DNA of 64,000 nucleotides from Pelodera strongyloides (Eukaryota > Nematoda > Chromadorea > Rhabditida > Rhabditidae): positions 62,001 through 126,000 of the forward strand of contig JAANDG010000382.1 in NCBI GenBank assembly GCA_036852015.1, given 5' to 3'. Below, one piece after another: positions 26,025-37,400 of the stretch. Positions within the stretch are counted from its first letter, which is position 1; each line of letters begins with the position of its first letter. Below the pieces are notes generated by a model, which saw nothing but the letters and a program-made list of their open reading frames with translations, ran no database searches and was not told the origin of the DNA. Position numbers and translations under genes: made by a program.

Positions 26025-27625
26025 ATCTATATCCTAGCTGTTTGCTTTCTAGAATTGATTGAGCTTGCGACATAAGTTTCAGTAACTCGCAGTTCTCAGC
26101 TCATTTTAGTACTAGGGCTATATCTGTAAAAGTTGACTTATGGCTTCCGGGTAATGACATGGAGCTCATTTTATGTGACAATTAAACACGTAATTTGAAA
26201 AATATAATTGCAAGGGCAAACGTCATGACCTTTAAAAAGAACATTGGTTGGCATTATGATGCTAGCTAGGTATCCAAATTATAATTTTAGCCGAAGAAAC
26301 ACCCCATTTTTTAAACGCATCTCGGATAACCGTATTTTGATGGGTTCAATGAAGTGAATATAAATAGTCTATCTAACACATTGTTCATATTCGCAGTTAC
26401 TTGCATACACTACACGTGAATGCAGTGTCCAAAATAGGTTTCAAAAGTCGGATGTTCTACCGCTTTAACACATCACTACAGTAGTCCCTCTGCAATCAAT
26501 AGTATTTACCTCGCTCAAAAAGTGTTCTATTTGGCTTTTGATGATTTTCGTTTCGTGTTTTTTTTCTTGTTCGCGTACAAGTTCCGCATTTCACATTTCT
26601 ATAAAAAGTAATGGAACATGCAAGGGGGAAATGTTTGTTTGTTCGGTATCAAAGGACACCAATCTATTAAAGAAAAGAGCAATCTCATTGCGTACGTTTT
26701 GATGTGCTGATGCTATTTGTAATCATTTCCAACAATAAGGTTACCGCTTTTTGTTAATACATAATTGCCGAAACAGTTTCCGGTCAAAATCTGCGTATCT
26801 GCCATATCACCGAAAGGTTTTATACAGTACAGCTCACAGATGAATAGAAAGTTTCTATACACACTCCAAACAGTGGCCATTGATTATTCAGATGTTTGCG
26901 TTAAGTCTCGGTGCAGTTTATCATTATTATCAGTTAGCAATTAGCAATTAGGTTACGTCTATCAAAAGCAAATAAGACTTGTCAGTTTCAATAATTCTAT
27001 GTTCTTGGCGTTCGCATTCAAAATGTAATGTTCCAAAAGTAAAATTGTACTCTTACAGAAATCAGTGCGATTTCCTTGTAGTTTGTAGTTTTATTGACTG
27101 AAATTTCTTGTTAATCGTTTTGGTTTCACTTTAGCTTAGCCGTTGATTGTATCACACTCTCGTTTCATTCGCAGTTTATCATTTAATTAGGCAAGTCTAC
27201 TTGTCTACTGTAAATAGTAAGCCAAGTAGAACAGACCTAGTTCGCGTAGAATAAGGTAACACCTGAAATATTGATATTATAAATAAGGTACAATTTGGAA
27301 TACTTTCAGCAATCATTTCTCATAAATCTAGAGTAGACAATGCTTCTTGAAAATAATAAAGCAATTTCCATAAAAAAGTATGGAATGTCTTCGCTGCTAT
27401 CGTTTTTATGCACCCCTAAAGACTGGTTGTCTGCTCCTGGATTTTGTAAGACCCCTTTGGATTTTTTGTTAATCTGAATATTATCTACTCTACTTGCTCT
27501 CAAGTATGCCATTGTCACCGGGTAAACCATGTTAATATACATTATGTCCGATAACTTTTTGAGATGTGCTCCTACAGTCCTGCTATCCTTTTCGGAAATA
27601 TGGTCATGTTTATTCATTTTTTTTA

Positions 27626-27660
27626 CAGATGTATTCACTATTGATTGGTTCTGTTTTCCT
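27626..27660 (+). repeat. Upstream copy of the TIL gene's acceptor and first codons
   Basis: The 35 bases CAGATG through TTTTCCT are identical to 27789-27823, the splice acceptor plus first 10-11 codons of the TIL-domain gene, at an offset of 163 bases. In this upstream copy the frame stops after about 18 codons. It is either a relic of local duplication or an alternative trans-splice entry. Confidence 0.85.
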
Positions 27661-27791
27661 AATGACTATTAATTTTTTGAATTGACTACATTTTTTTGTT
27701 ACTAAGCTACGACTCTGCATGTGCATGCACTCGTTTTCTTTCTCCTTCTTTTATAACTTTTATTGCATTCCATTAAACCATAACATTTCAG

Positions 27792-30505
27792 ATGTATTCA
27801 CTATTGATTGGTTCTGTTTTCCTGATTCCTCTGGCACTGTGCCAGTCAGACTGGGTCGAGTATGATCCAGAAGTCTGCTGGCAAAACGAAGAATATGTGG
27901 TGTGTGGAGGGTGTGAAGCAACTTGCCATGAACCCGTTATTGTACGTTTCAACAACTATTCAAGTACATAGAAGTGACTTAACAAGTAGTACACCGGGCC
28001 TGCATGTTGCTTCTCAAAACAAAATAAAAACCACATCCTCAAACATGGTTTTTTATGGTAGATTTATATCATGGTTGTTTATGGTAGGTTTAGATTATGG
28101 TAGATTTATATCATAACTTCATAAATTAACACTTTTCATTTTACCGAGCGACACCAAAATCATTAGTACATAAATTGTAAAATTAAAATTCAGAGATGTA
28201 AGCAGCGGTGTAAACCGGCCAGATGCGAGTGTCCAGCATTCAAGGGATACGTGAGAAGCAAGTGAGCGGATATTGAATTACATGGCTTCCGCCCAAAAAT
28301 TAGCTGTTTTAGGCTCCTGGTTATTAATTAGTTGCATTACTGTTTTTTGAGTAATAGTTGTTTTGCATAGCATTCTGCTTATTGATGTGTAGTAAGATCA
28401 TATGCTTATGGGGTTTCCATGTATGCGATTCGCACCTGCGAAAATGTCAAACCGCTGTCCATGTTCAAGTCATTTTACATGCATGTCAACTGCCTACCGT
28501 AACCCATGCGAATCGCACGTTTGACATGGTCCTGCAGCGAAAGTGTATCAGATCCATACTAGATCCGTACTATTTTGAAATAGATCCATACTAAATCCAA
28601 AATCGCTGCGGGACCCTGTCATTTACATCGACTCAAGCATGGACAGCGGTTTGACATTTTCGCAGGTGCGAATCGCAAACATGGAAACCCCATAATGTAA
28701 ATAATAAAATATGAAATTAAATACTTATTCATTCAGGCACGGACACTGCATTCACGTCTCCGAGTGCCCAGGACCCAATATCTTCAGTATGGACCCGGAT
28801 AGGGTGGAAGTAAAGCCTTCACAGGCAAAGGTTGGAAATAAACTGTCAAAAGATTGAAAAGTTTTTGTTTTAGTTATGAGCATATATGGCTGCCCAGGGG
28901 ATTCCACGGGTGCCCAGGGTATTCCGTGGTTGCCCATGGTATTCCACGTATTCCACAGTTGTCCAAGGTATTCCATGGTTGCCCAGGGTATTCCACAGTT
29001 GCCCAGGGTATTCCACGGTATTCCAGGGCATCCAGGGTATTGCACGGTTGCCCAGGGTATTCCAGGGTATTCCACGGTTGCCCAGGTATTCCATGGTGGT
29101 GCCCGATATTCCAGGGTATTCCAAAGGTGTCTTACCCAATAAGCCAAAATTCATTCGTAATTGCTTTTTAATTATTATATGAAAACAGCAGAACACCTGA
29201 TTATCAAAGGGAATCGCACGCGGCTTCTTTCTTTAGCTTACAGTCCCCTACTCTACACTACACCGCACTTTGCGTATTGGCTTTATTCTTATCTAATAAT
29301 AATGATATACATAATTCATAAATTTTGCATTTAGATGTCGAGTGAGCCCAAGAAGGTGAAGAGATTCTACCCGCTTGACCGCGCCAAAAATGAGGCCGGA
29401 CCACCACCTGACAAACGCTATTTTCCCGTTGGACGCGGCATATCAAAAACTGGGACTCGAGTAAGAAACTACTAGCTTGCGTAAACTAATACAGTTAGAT
29501 AGAAAGGCTCAAATTGTAAGAAGATGCCGAACGTTATTGTGAACAGTTTCGTGAATAGTGGGCGCGAAAAATATGTACGCTGGCAATGAGATATATTTCG
29601 GTAGACATATTCCGTGGGCCAGCTAATTAGGAGTTTTATTTAGAAGAAAGCTACACAAGATAGCCAGACCCAGACCCTCATTGTCCTTGAATAAAAGTGT
29701 AAGCGGGGACTGCAATTGAATGGACTACTTACTGTCTTATCTGTTGATGACTTTTGCTATGAATTATGAACGCCCGCTTGCAATAGCATGACAAAGCATG
29801 AGGACTACCCAACTACCCTAATCCTAAGGCCTGACAATTGTTGGACATAAAGTCACCCAAATATATAATACATGTAGTCCTCCTAGGCAGAATGAAGAGC
29901 AATCCTATACCTTACGTGTGTATTACATGTGCAAATTGTCTGGACGATCACCCCATTATATTTCAATGCGCTCGTAAAACTCCTATACTATGCTTGATTG
30001 TCCTATTTCCTATTCATTTTAAGATTAATCTTGAAAATGTTATATTTATTTCCAGTACTATCGCTATTGATCGCCGGTGAGGAATAATGCCAAATTGTGA
30101 TGATTATTGATTTTCCTTTTCTTGTTGCATGAGCATGTTGATATGCTAATTTTTCAATTCTAGTTTTGTGTTGTGATGGGAAGATTATTATTTAAAGCGG
30201 TATGGTACGTGGTTTTTGTAAAACGAGCAGACTGACAGCCTGCGGGGCACGGCCGGCACAGACCGGAGCAAATTTGTATGCAGTTACACAGCATACGCCT
30301 TAAAACCACGTGCCATACCGGTTTAAGATAAAGATTGATAAAATGTAATAAACTTCAGGTAGCAACGAAACGTCAGGATCGCACAACTTCCAATAAACTT
30401 CGAGTCGACCGTCAAACATTACCACTAAAACGTTGGCAACGAAGCCACTCCTTCAAAAAGCCAGTAAAACTATCAACCAATCAATTAAGGTCATATAGGC
30501 AATGA
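27792..30505 (+). CDS. Secreted TIL-domain (Ascaris trypsin inhibitor type) protein with dibasic tail
   Basis: Five exons: 27792-27941, 28194-28261, 28737-28830, 29335-29460, 30359-30505; phases join to give 194 residues. Residues 1-18 are a signal peptide. Residues 29-83 form a TIL domain with the full ten cysteines (29, 38, 41, 45, 52, 56, 61, 63, 77, 83) and the hallmarks NEEYVVCGGCEATC and CKPARCEC. By position in Ascaris-type inhibitors the P1 residue would be Gln54, unusual for a trypsin inhibitor. Residues 105-194 are strongly basic, with Lys-Arg pairs at 113, 131, 150 and 170 that would release FYPLDRA- and YFPVGRG-headed peptides. The TTTCAG acceptor directly precedes the ATG, implying a spliced-leader start. 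Introns 2 and 4 contain fold-back elements and intron 3 a minisatellite. The domain call is strong; tail processing is inference. Confidence 0.85.
28406..28694. repeat. Fold-back MITE in intron 2 of the TIL gene
   Basis: Arms TTATGGGGTTTCCATG and its inverse, extending inward through ATTCGCACCTGCGAAAATG and CCGCTGTCCATG. A sister copy lies at 42050-42352 in an intron of a TTR-like gene. Confidence 0.9.
28885..29125. repeat. Minisatellite in intron 3 of the TIL gene
   Basis: About ten or more imperfect units built on GGTATTCCACGGTTGCCCAG. It is open in several frames on both strands, which makes spurious open reading frames. Confidence 0.9.
30192..30326. repeat. Fold-back MITE in intron 4 of the TIL gene
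   Basis: Arms TTTAAAGCGGTATGGTACGTGG and its near inverse CCACGTGCCATACCGGTTTAA. Single arms of this family appear near 8045, 32353, 62490 and 63250. Confidence 0.85.
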
Positions 30506-30689
30506 TCAATTGTCCACTATTGCAATTAGCTTTAATTAATCAACTTTATTTTGAACTAACATTGTTATTCTGATATTATTTGACATGTTGTCTCCCAGAC
30601 AAAATGTGTCACGAGGCCTCTACTTCCATAATTTGAAGAAGTACTGAACTATTCACATCTAACTCTATGAGATTGGAATATATTTTGTG

Positions 30690-30695
30690 AATAAA
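30690..30695 (+). terminator. Candidate poly(A) signal of the TIL gene
   Basis: AATAAA about 185 bases past the stop codon. No closer perfect signal was noticed. Confidence 0.4.
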
Positions 30696-31192
30696 AATTT
30701 GTCAACCTTGACTGGGAGCACAAAACAAGTACTAATACAAATCGAACTTCATTCAATGAATTCTGAAATACCATGCATGATACGATGATACTATAGTCGA
30801 ATACTAGTGAAACCTAGTCGGGATAAAATATGAATCAATCTTAACACACTGGTAAAAATTGACGGACAAGCATCGCGCATTTTGGTGATTACCGGGAAGG
30901 AGAAGGTGAGGGGTGGTGTGCGGTACATTAGATAACACAATTATTGCTGAGGTTCATCTTTACGAAATTGCTCCTGCATTTTACTACAAAAAGAACAGCA
31001 GGTTGTATCTGGCCATTTTTCGACTTTTAGCATATCAACAATGCATGTATATCGCACTCTGTTTCCACGGCTTGCACGCGCTAAGTATTCTCAGTATGAG
31101 ATATATTTCTAAATTAGGGAAGCGGATGTTATTTGAATATTCGAAGGCAGTAATAACTTAAAAAAGATTCCGAAGAGATTGGAATCTCGATT

Positions 31193-33838
31193 ATGTTTCG
31201 CGCACTACTGTTATCCCTCGTCTCTCTTGTGTTGGCCGAGGAAGTCGATTACCCATACGTGGGTCATGGACCGTCAAAGGTTGGCGATTTATTACAGCGA
31301 TTACAAAAATTACATTTATACCGTATTTGGATCGCATATGTCGGAAACAGGACATTTCTTCTAATATTTTAAAACCCTTATTCGTATTTTAATAAAAATT
31401 GCGTTAATCCCCCAACAATTACTTTATTTATTTATATTTATTAACTACTGTGTGCATCCGAGGGTCCGAGAGTTGTAATGGTGTTATTACTACAAACTTT
31501 TCGGAAAGTGGAAATATACGGGGCTTATGATAGCGTATTTATGTCGCACTTTCGCAGGCGAAAGTACGCGAAAGTGCCATCCATCTCGAAAAAAATTTGA
31601 GTGTTTTTTTTCATAGAGAGGGATATTTTTTCATCATTACTACTCGGGATTTTTTGCGGCAAATTTAAATTAGCGCTCTATACATCTTTAAATTAAACTA
31701 ATTCTTGCACGAAACGCGGCACTTTCGGTCCTACTGCGTCGCACTTTCGTCTTAAGGAAAACACCACATTTTTTTCGAGATGGATGGCACTTTTGCGTAC
31801 TTTTGCCTGCGAAAGTGCGACACAAATACTCTATGATGGGCTTCGAATTCCTTGTCGCATACAACATATATTTTTTGTTCCAGTTCTACATAAAGGTTGC
31901 CGAAGATGGCTGCGATCGGAGCAAACATAAGTTTTTTTAAGTTGATATATATGTTTTTTGGAAACGTTTCCTATTTCCTCAAATAGTCTCATATAGATTC
32001 CATTTTCTACATATTGCAGTAGGAAATGCAGAAATGCCTAGTACAGTACATTTGATGAAAACGACGTGCAGCTAGCTAGCTAATATATATTGAGATTTTA
32101 ATGTTTTACAATATTTCTTTATTGGTACTATAAATAAGACTGACAATGTGAACTGACATGCAAAGGAAGGAACCTCACTGTCTTAAAGGCGCCAACGAAC
32201 CAACATTTTCTATTACTACTATTCTAATATTCCTTTTTTCACTTGACATCGGGCTCATTGATGTATTCTTAATGGAAGCGGACACTTACACGGACGACCT
32301 ATACGAGGCGGCGGAATGCTCGAATGGCGTTAGTCTTTATTTCTCTTCTTAAAGGGGTATATCACGTGGTATTGGTGAAAACATGTTGTGAACTGTGTCC
32401 CGTCATCTGTGTCATGTTGCATATCACCGGAGCTCTTTGCATGCACCGGACTGACAGACACAGACATTTTAGGTAATACATGAAATGCAGTTACCCGCTA
32501 ATTTACAAATCGATATTTCTTCTCTCTCGGCACACGTAAAACCAGATACACACAAATATTCATCTGCTTCAACGTAGAAACTTTTAAAGTATTGTATCAA
32601 TTGATTCTTCAGCATCTTATGAAAGGTTGCAAATTGTTCAGTGTGTCGTTGGCGGTAACTCCGATGATGGCGCGTGGAACTACAATCAAGAGTGGTATGT
32701 GAAGGTGACTCGATTGTGTGAAGGCATGAAGGTAACCTGAGCTTCTGGCGATGTTCTAATACTTGTTCTGGCATCTTAGCTATGGCTTTGGCCAATCATT
32801 CGTAACGCTCCACCACTCAAAGCGAAATACCGCTCGGTTTTTGAAGTGCATCGCGGACAACTGAATTCTTACGTATTTGTGCTGATTTGCTCGAATTTAG
32901 CTCGATTTTTATTCTAATTTGTGTTCATTTGCATATGCTGCATAAGCATGATGATGTTCTCGATGCGTTTCAAAAACGGGTCGGTATTTCGCTCAATGAT
33001 AGAGAGAAACCGCTTGAGGTTACTACAAGACGGCAGCCGTTCCAGATGTCTATCCAGAAATTTTGTTTACTTGGTTCAATAGAATCAAGCGAATACCTTT
33101 TTTTCGCAGCAACAAAAATAACAACATACGTATGTATTTTCCAGCAAGTTCAACGATACTGTGCGATGCTTTACGATTACGATCCAAAACGATATGTATT
33201 GCCAGGACTCCACGGCACTCATGTATGTCGTTTAAATACGTATATGGGTCCGTTCAAAAACATTGCAAAAAAAATGCAACCAAGTCAGATGGTCCAGACC
33301 AGATCCCCTTTACAATTAGATATATGTTTCAGCCAGGCCATATTTTACGTAGAACCAAAAGCCGACGCCGCAATTTTTTTCGTAAAATTATGATTTGCAA
33401 CATTTTTCAGAACGTCACGCTATACTTTCAAGAGAAGTATTTCTTACTCACTCCATAGTACGTATGCCGGCAGTTTTTGTATTTTGTTCTATTAGTTTAC
33501 ATGTAATCTTATTACTATTACATTTGTAACCGTCCACGAAATGTATTTTCTGAAAAAATATTTTCGCTTCTAGTCTAGTTCGTGGTTTTCTTATAAGTGA
33601 TTCAACACAGTGTTCAAAGTAAGGAACATGTCTTGTAGTTATGTGCACAGAGTAGATGACGAGTTCAGGCAAACTACCTGCTTTTAAAAATGTGGTCAGA
33701 CAGGTGAACCTTAATAATTTGCATATATTTAGTCGGAATAAGTTTCCCTTCGTCCCGTGTAGTCAACGACCCGATGTGAAGAGAAAGGATATGAGGTTAA
33801 GATCAGAGACTGGAGAACTTATCAAACAAATTGGATAA
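31193..33838 (+). CDS. Divergent transthyretin-like secreted protein, paralogue 1
   Basis: Exons: 31193-31279, 31884-31930, about 32241-32328, 32642-32731, 33145-33222, 33411-33457, 33733-33838. The first encodes a signal peptide and VDYPYVGHGPSK. Later exons give LIDVFLMEADTYTDD, the 30-residue exon with QEWYVKVTRLC, CAMLYDYDP, LPGLHGTH, NVTLYFQEKY and a basic C-terminus headed NKFPFVPC. Every exon has a counterpart in the paralogue at 34420-42674 with the same length or phase, which confirms the model. Cysteine placement and strand pattern suggest the nematode transthyretin-like (TTR) family, small secreted proteins; this is tentative. The third exon lacks an AG acceptor in the expected place (TTTTTTCAC instead), so its start is unresolved and the gene could be damaged there. 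Fold-back elements sit in introns 1 and 4. Confidence 0.7.
31527..31836. repeat. Fold-back element in intron 1 of TTR-like paralogue 1
   Basis: Inverted arms around GTATTTATGTCGCACTTTCG and CATCCATCTCGAAAAAAAT. The ends do not show the TTAAAG terminus of the other families. Confidence 0.85.
32817..32994. repeat. Fold-back MITE in intron 4 of TTR-like paralogue 1
   Basis: A diverged member of the CCGGCCGG family: CAAAGCGAAATACCGCTCGG on the left, its near inverse on the right. Confidence 0.75.
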
Positions 33839-34419
33839 AGCGCAAAGATAAAAAGAAAAATGAAACCGCCAAAACCGAAGCTTAAATATAGAAGTTTGAT
33901 TTTTTTTTAGAATATCTGTCTCGTACTTACACATGTAAGATATACCATTTTTTACCACTCAACAACTGCCTTATATTGGTAACCGTACACAACCGTAACG
34001 AGTTAATAAATACATTCCCGCTAGTTTATCATGTAATATACAACCATTCTGTGGTGTTGTTGGTAAACATACATAAAGAGCGAGTAGGAAAAGTTGTGAT
34101 GAAATTACACAGAAGCCGTGAAGACATTGTGTGAAGAATACTTCCACAAAGAATCCCACAGAGTTTTTTTTGCTCATATGGAGACTCCGTGGTGACAAAT
34201 GCCTAATAGTCCAATCATCACAAATTTTTCTTGTATGAAAATCAGAAATAATAACACAATTACTTGAAAAGACATACACAATTACTTTCCAAATTTTATT
34301 TTATAATTTTATTATTTGTTTGGCAATGAAAATGTCGTGTCGTTCAAGTACGAAGCAAAGGAGTGGGCGATTTAAAGGTCTAGGTTTGACTGATTAATTA
34401 CAATTTCCTTTTTGCTGTA

Positions 34420-37400
34420 TTATCCGTGTTGCTTGACAAGGTCTGGGATGTCCTGTTTTAATTCCTGATCCGTTTTTCTTTGGATCCTTTGTTTCATATT
34501 GCATGGTAGAAACGGAAAGCGGTTGGAGCTAAAAAAAATTTCACACATAAACGTAAACCATGTCTTCAATAAGAAGACATACATTAAACAAGTGATAATT
34601 GAGATAGAGGGCACATGCCGATAAGTTTACAAAAAAACAGCAATCTGAAACATGTGTGCTACTTACTATGGCGAGAGAGTAAAGTATCTGTGCTTGAAGT
34701 TCAACGTGATGTTCTGAAAAATAGTGATTATTTTGAGAAGACAGAGGCTTACTTGATATTAGCGGAAATGTTGTAAGAACAGGGCAAGAAGTGATTCGAC
34801 CAAGGCCAATTCACACTTTTTGTATTTGACGTGAATTAAAGCGATAGGCTCACCTCGAATTGCACCTTTTTTATAATTTCTATTGATAGTATGACCTATG
34901 ACCTATGACGGTCTGAGTGCGAAAATTGCAGTAAATTCCCCTTGCTCCTCGAGCCAGGATCAAGTTCAAAAGCTAAGCAACCTCGACTTTATAAAACAAC
35001 TGGCGTACCGCAGCCGTAGGTAAACTGTACGCCAAAATGTGTTACAAGTGCGAAATAGTGTGACAGGCTAGAGGTGCAGAGAGTGTTGTGATAGACAGAG
35101 GGTGAAGCTTTAATCTTCAACACAGTTTGGAGTGCCGTTTGACTACGGCTACGGTACACCAGTTGTTTTATAAAGTCGAGGCAGCTTAGCCTTTGAGCTC
35201 GAGGAACAAAGGAAATTTACTGCAATTTTTGCATTTTGACTGCCGTCGGTCCTACTATCAATAGAAATTATACAAAATAAATCAAAGAAACAATAAATGG
35301 ATAATAATATGAGAACTATATTAGAAAAAATAAATAAAAATTATGATAATAAATATATATAAATAAACTGAAGTAATAAAATTCAATATCAAGCTCGAGC
35401 TTGACAACCCGTTTCGGCCCCTAAGCCACAGACGGGATTTACAATTGCGGAGGGGCCATCATCAGTGTGATGCCGCAATTGAAATTCTTAACTAAATTAA
35501 TATAAAGTAGGAATTGTACACTAATTTTTGAGAGTATTAACTAATAAATAATATAGTGAAATTATACTAGAGTGCTATTTTAGAATTTAGAATAATGGTA
35601 AATAAGAATAAAATTAGAATACTTAGAAGAAATGGTATTGAATGGCATTGTAATTGTAAGTCTTTGCTAAGGATGTATTTGGTAGTGCTATTATTATAGA
35701 GTGCGAGACAGAAGAGAGCGATAGACATGCAGTGACATCTGTAGGTACAAGGCATGGCCCTCCCGTACTATGTGCGTAGAGTATATTGATCCTAGCTAAC
35801 CTATCTGTGAAGTAAAGAACATAGCGACATTGATAGCAATCTCAAATTGAATGCAACCATTTTAGCATATGCTTTAAGGTAAGGTCATATTTATGAGTAA
35901 TGATGGGATATTTGTGCAGTACTTTGCTAATGGTACTCAAAATAATAGGTTTAGGGTATTTGTTAGAGATAAGTTTATAAACGAATTGCGTAACCTTGGA
36001 TTTGAAGAAATCTATAGTAGATGTGCATCGATTAATTCTGATTATCTCGCCAATAATACAACTAATTTTGATTTTGATACTAATATTACTGTCAAACATA
36101 GAACCGAATAACATCGAAGGTGTAATCGTTGTCTTATTATACATATTAACGGTCCATATATCGTTAGTTCTTTTTAAGTATAAATCGAGGAAAGCTGCTT
36201 CTTTTGTGGAGGTATTGGCGGGTTCTAGAGTTAAGGAGTTGGGATATATATTACACACCTCGGAAAGAATATTATGATCATTATAGAAAATGGTAATATC
36301 GTCCATGTACCTTTTAATATCGGTTTTAAAGGAGATTTGAACATTACCGGGTTTTTAAGATACTTGAACTCAATCATAGAGAGAGTCAAATCTGCTAGTA
36401 AAGGAGAAGCATTCCCTCCTTGTGGTACACCTTTAATTTGATGAAATACCTTATTACGAAAAATCAGAAAGCTGTTTTTAACAATATAGCTAATAACGTT
36501 AATGAGTTCACTTTTCGAGTAGCAATTTTTACCGTAAGTGTCAGAATAAAAGCACTTATTGTACCCAATATTAAGATAATCTTTATTAGCATTTTAAAAC
36601 AAATATCAATAAGATGGAAGATGTTATCGAGAACACAGTATGTGGTAAATTAGTGAATAAACTAGTAAAATCCATAATCTTTACGTTTTGATATTTGTTG
36701 AGACTCGCGGTGCAGGTCACAGAAAGAGAATTATCGATCGAAAAATAACGCAACTTATTTTCATTCCAGTTTCCTGCAGCCTTACAATAGTTTCGAAAAT
36801 GCGTTTTGAAATGTTTTAAAGCTTTTTGAAGCATTACGGAAAGAGTTTTAAGTGAGCTGTTTTTGGCTGCTGTTATGAATCGCATTTTTACTGTGGGTTT
36901 ATGTAATTTGGGTATGCCATATATAATTGGAAGATTCGAATCACTATCAGAGCATTCAATACCTAAGATCTTACAATATTGGATATGGCGTGATACAATA
37001 GCTTCAGGGGGTTCAATAGTGTAAGGTTGATACGTGTCATTACCGCGAATTTCTGCAACACGTGCGTTATCCTTAGGAACTTGTGTGATACCTAATTCTT
37101 TAAAGATATGAAATGAATACAGGATTGGACATGAAAAACAGAAATTTGCAGAGGCCTTATCTACGCATGTTAATATAAAGTCTTGTTTAAGCTTACGGAG
37201 CTCGTGTGCTATTTGACAATTATTTGCACTATTAAATTTAAGTTTGTAGTTAGTAGCTTGGTTATATAGGAAAGAGTAATCAGGTGCGATTATGTTTGCT
37301 TTTTGTAAATGTCTGGAAAGACCGGTAGTCAAGTTATCCATAGAAACTTTTAGTAGACTTTGAATTTTTTCCTTTCTGAAAGGTTCCCTAAATTTTGTAC

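Larger units (their letters stand above)
23672..27788. other. Intergenic stretch with a SINE and doubtful frames
   Basis: Holds a tRNA-derived SINE near 25766-26024. Minus-strand frames at 24081-24377, 24785-25132 and 27306-27638 are longer than most here; only the middle one looks possibly protein-like. I found no complete gene. Confidence 0.45.

Noticed and set aside
27306..27638. A 110-codon minus-strand frame
   Set aside because: Its composition is plausible, but it lies antisense to the duplicated TIL start, has no splice context and matches nothing I recognise.
28854..29196. Four overlapping open frames of 88-131 codons on both strands
   Set aside because: They follow from a 20-bp minisatellite inside an intron of the TIL gene.
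32887..33458. Two overlapping + strand frames of 168 and 131 codons
   Set aside because: They combine a MITE, intron sequence and two true exons of TTR-like paralogue 1. Splicing with matching phases explains the coding signal better.
35390..35440. A hammerhead ribozyme in the pseudo-LTR
   Set aside because: There is a small CCCGT/ACGGG hairpin but no CTGATGA core, and Naiad-type elements are reported to lack canonical hammerheads.
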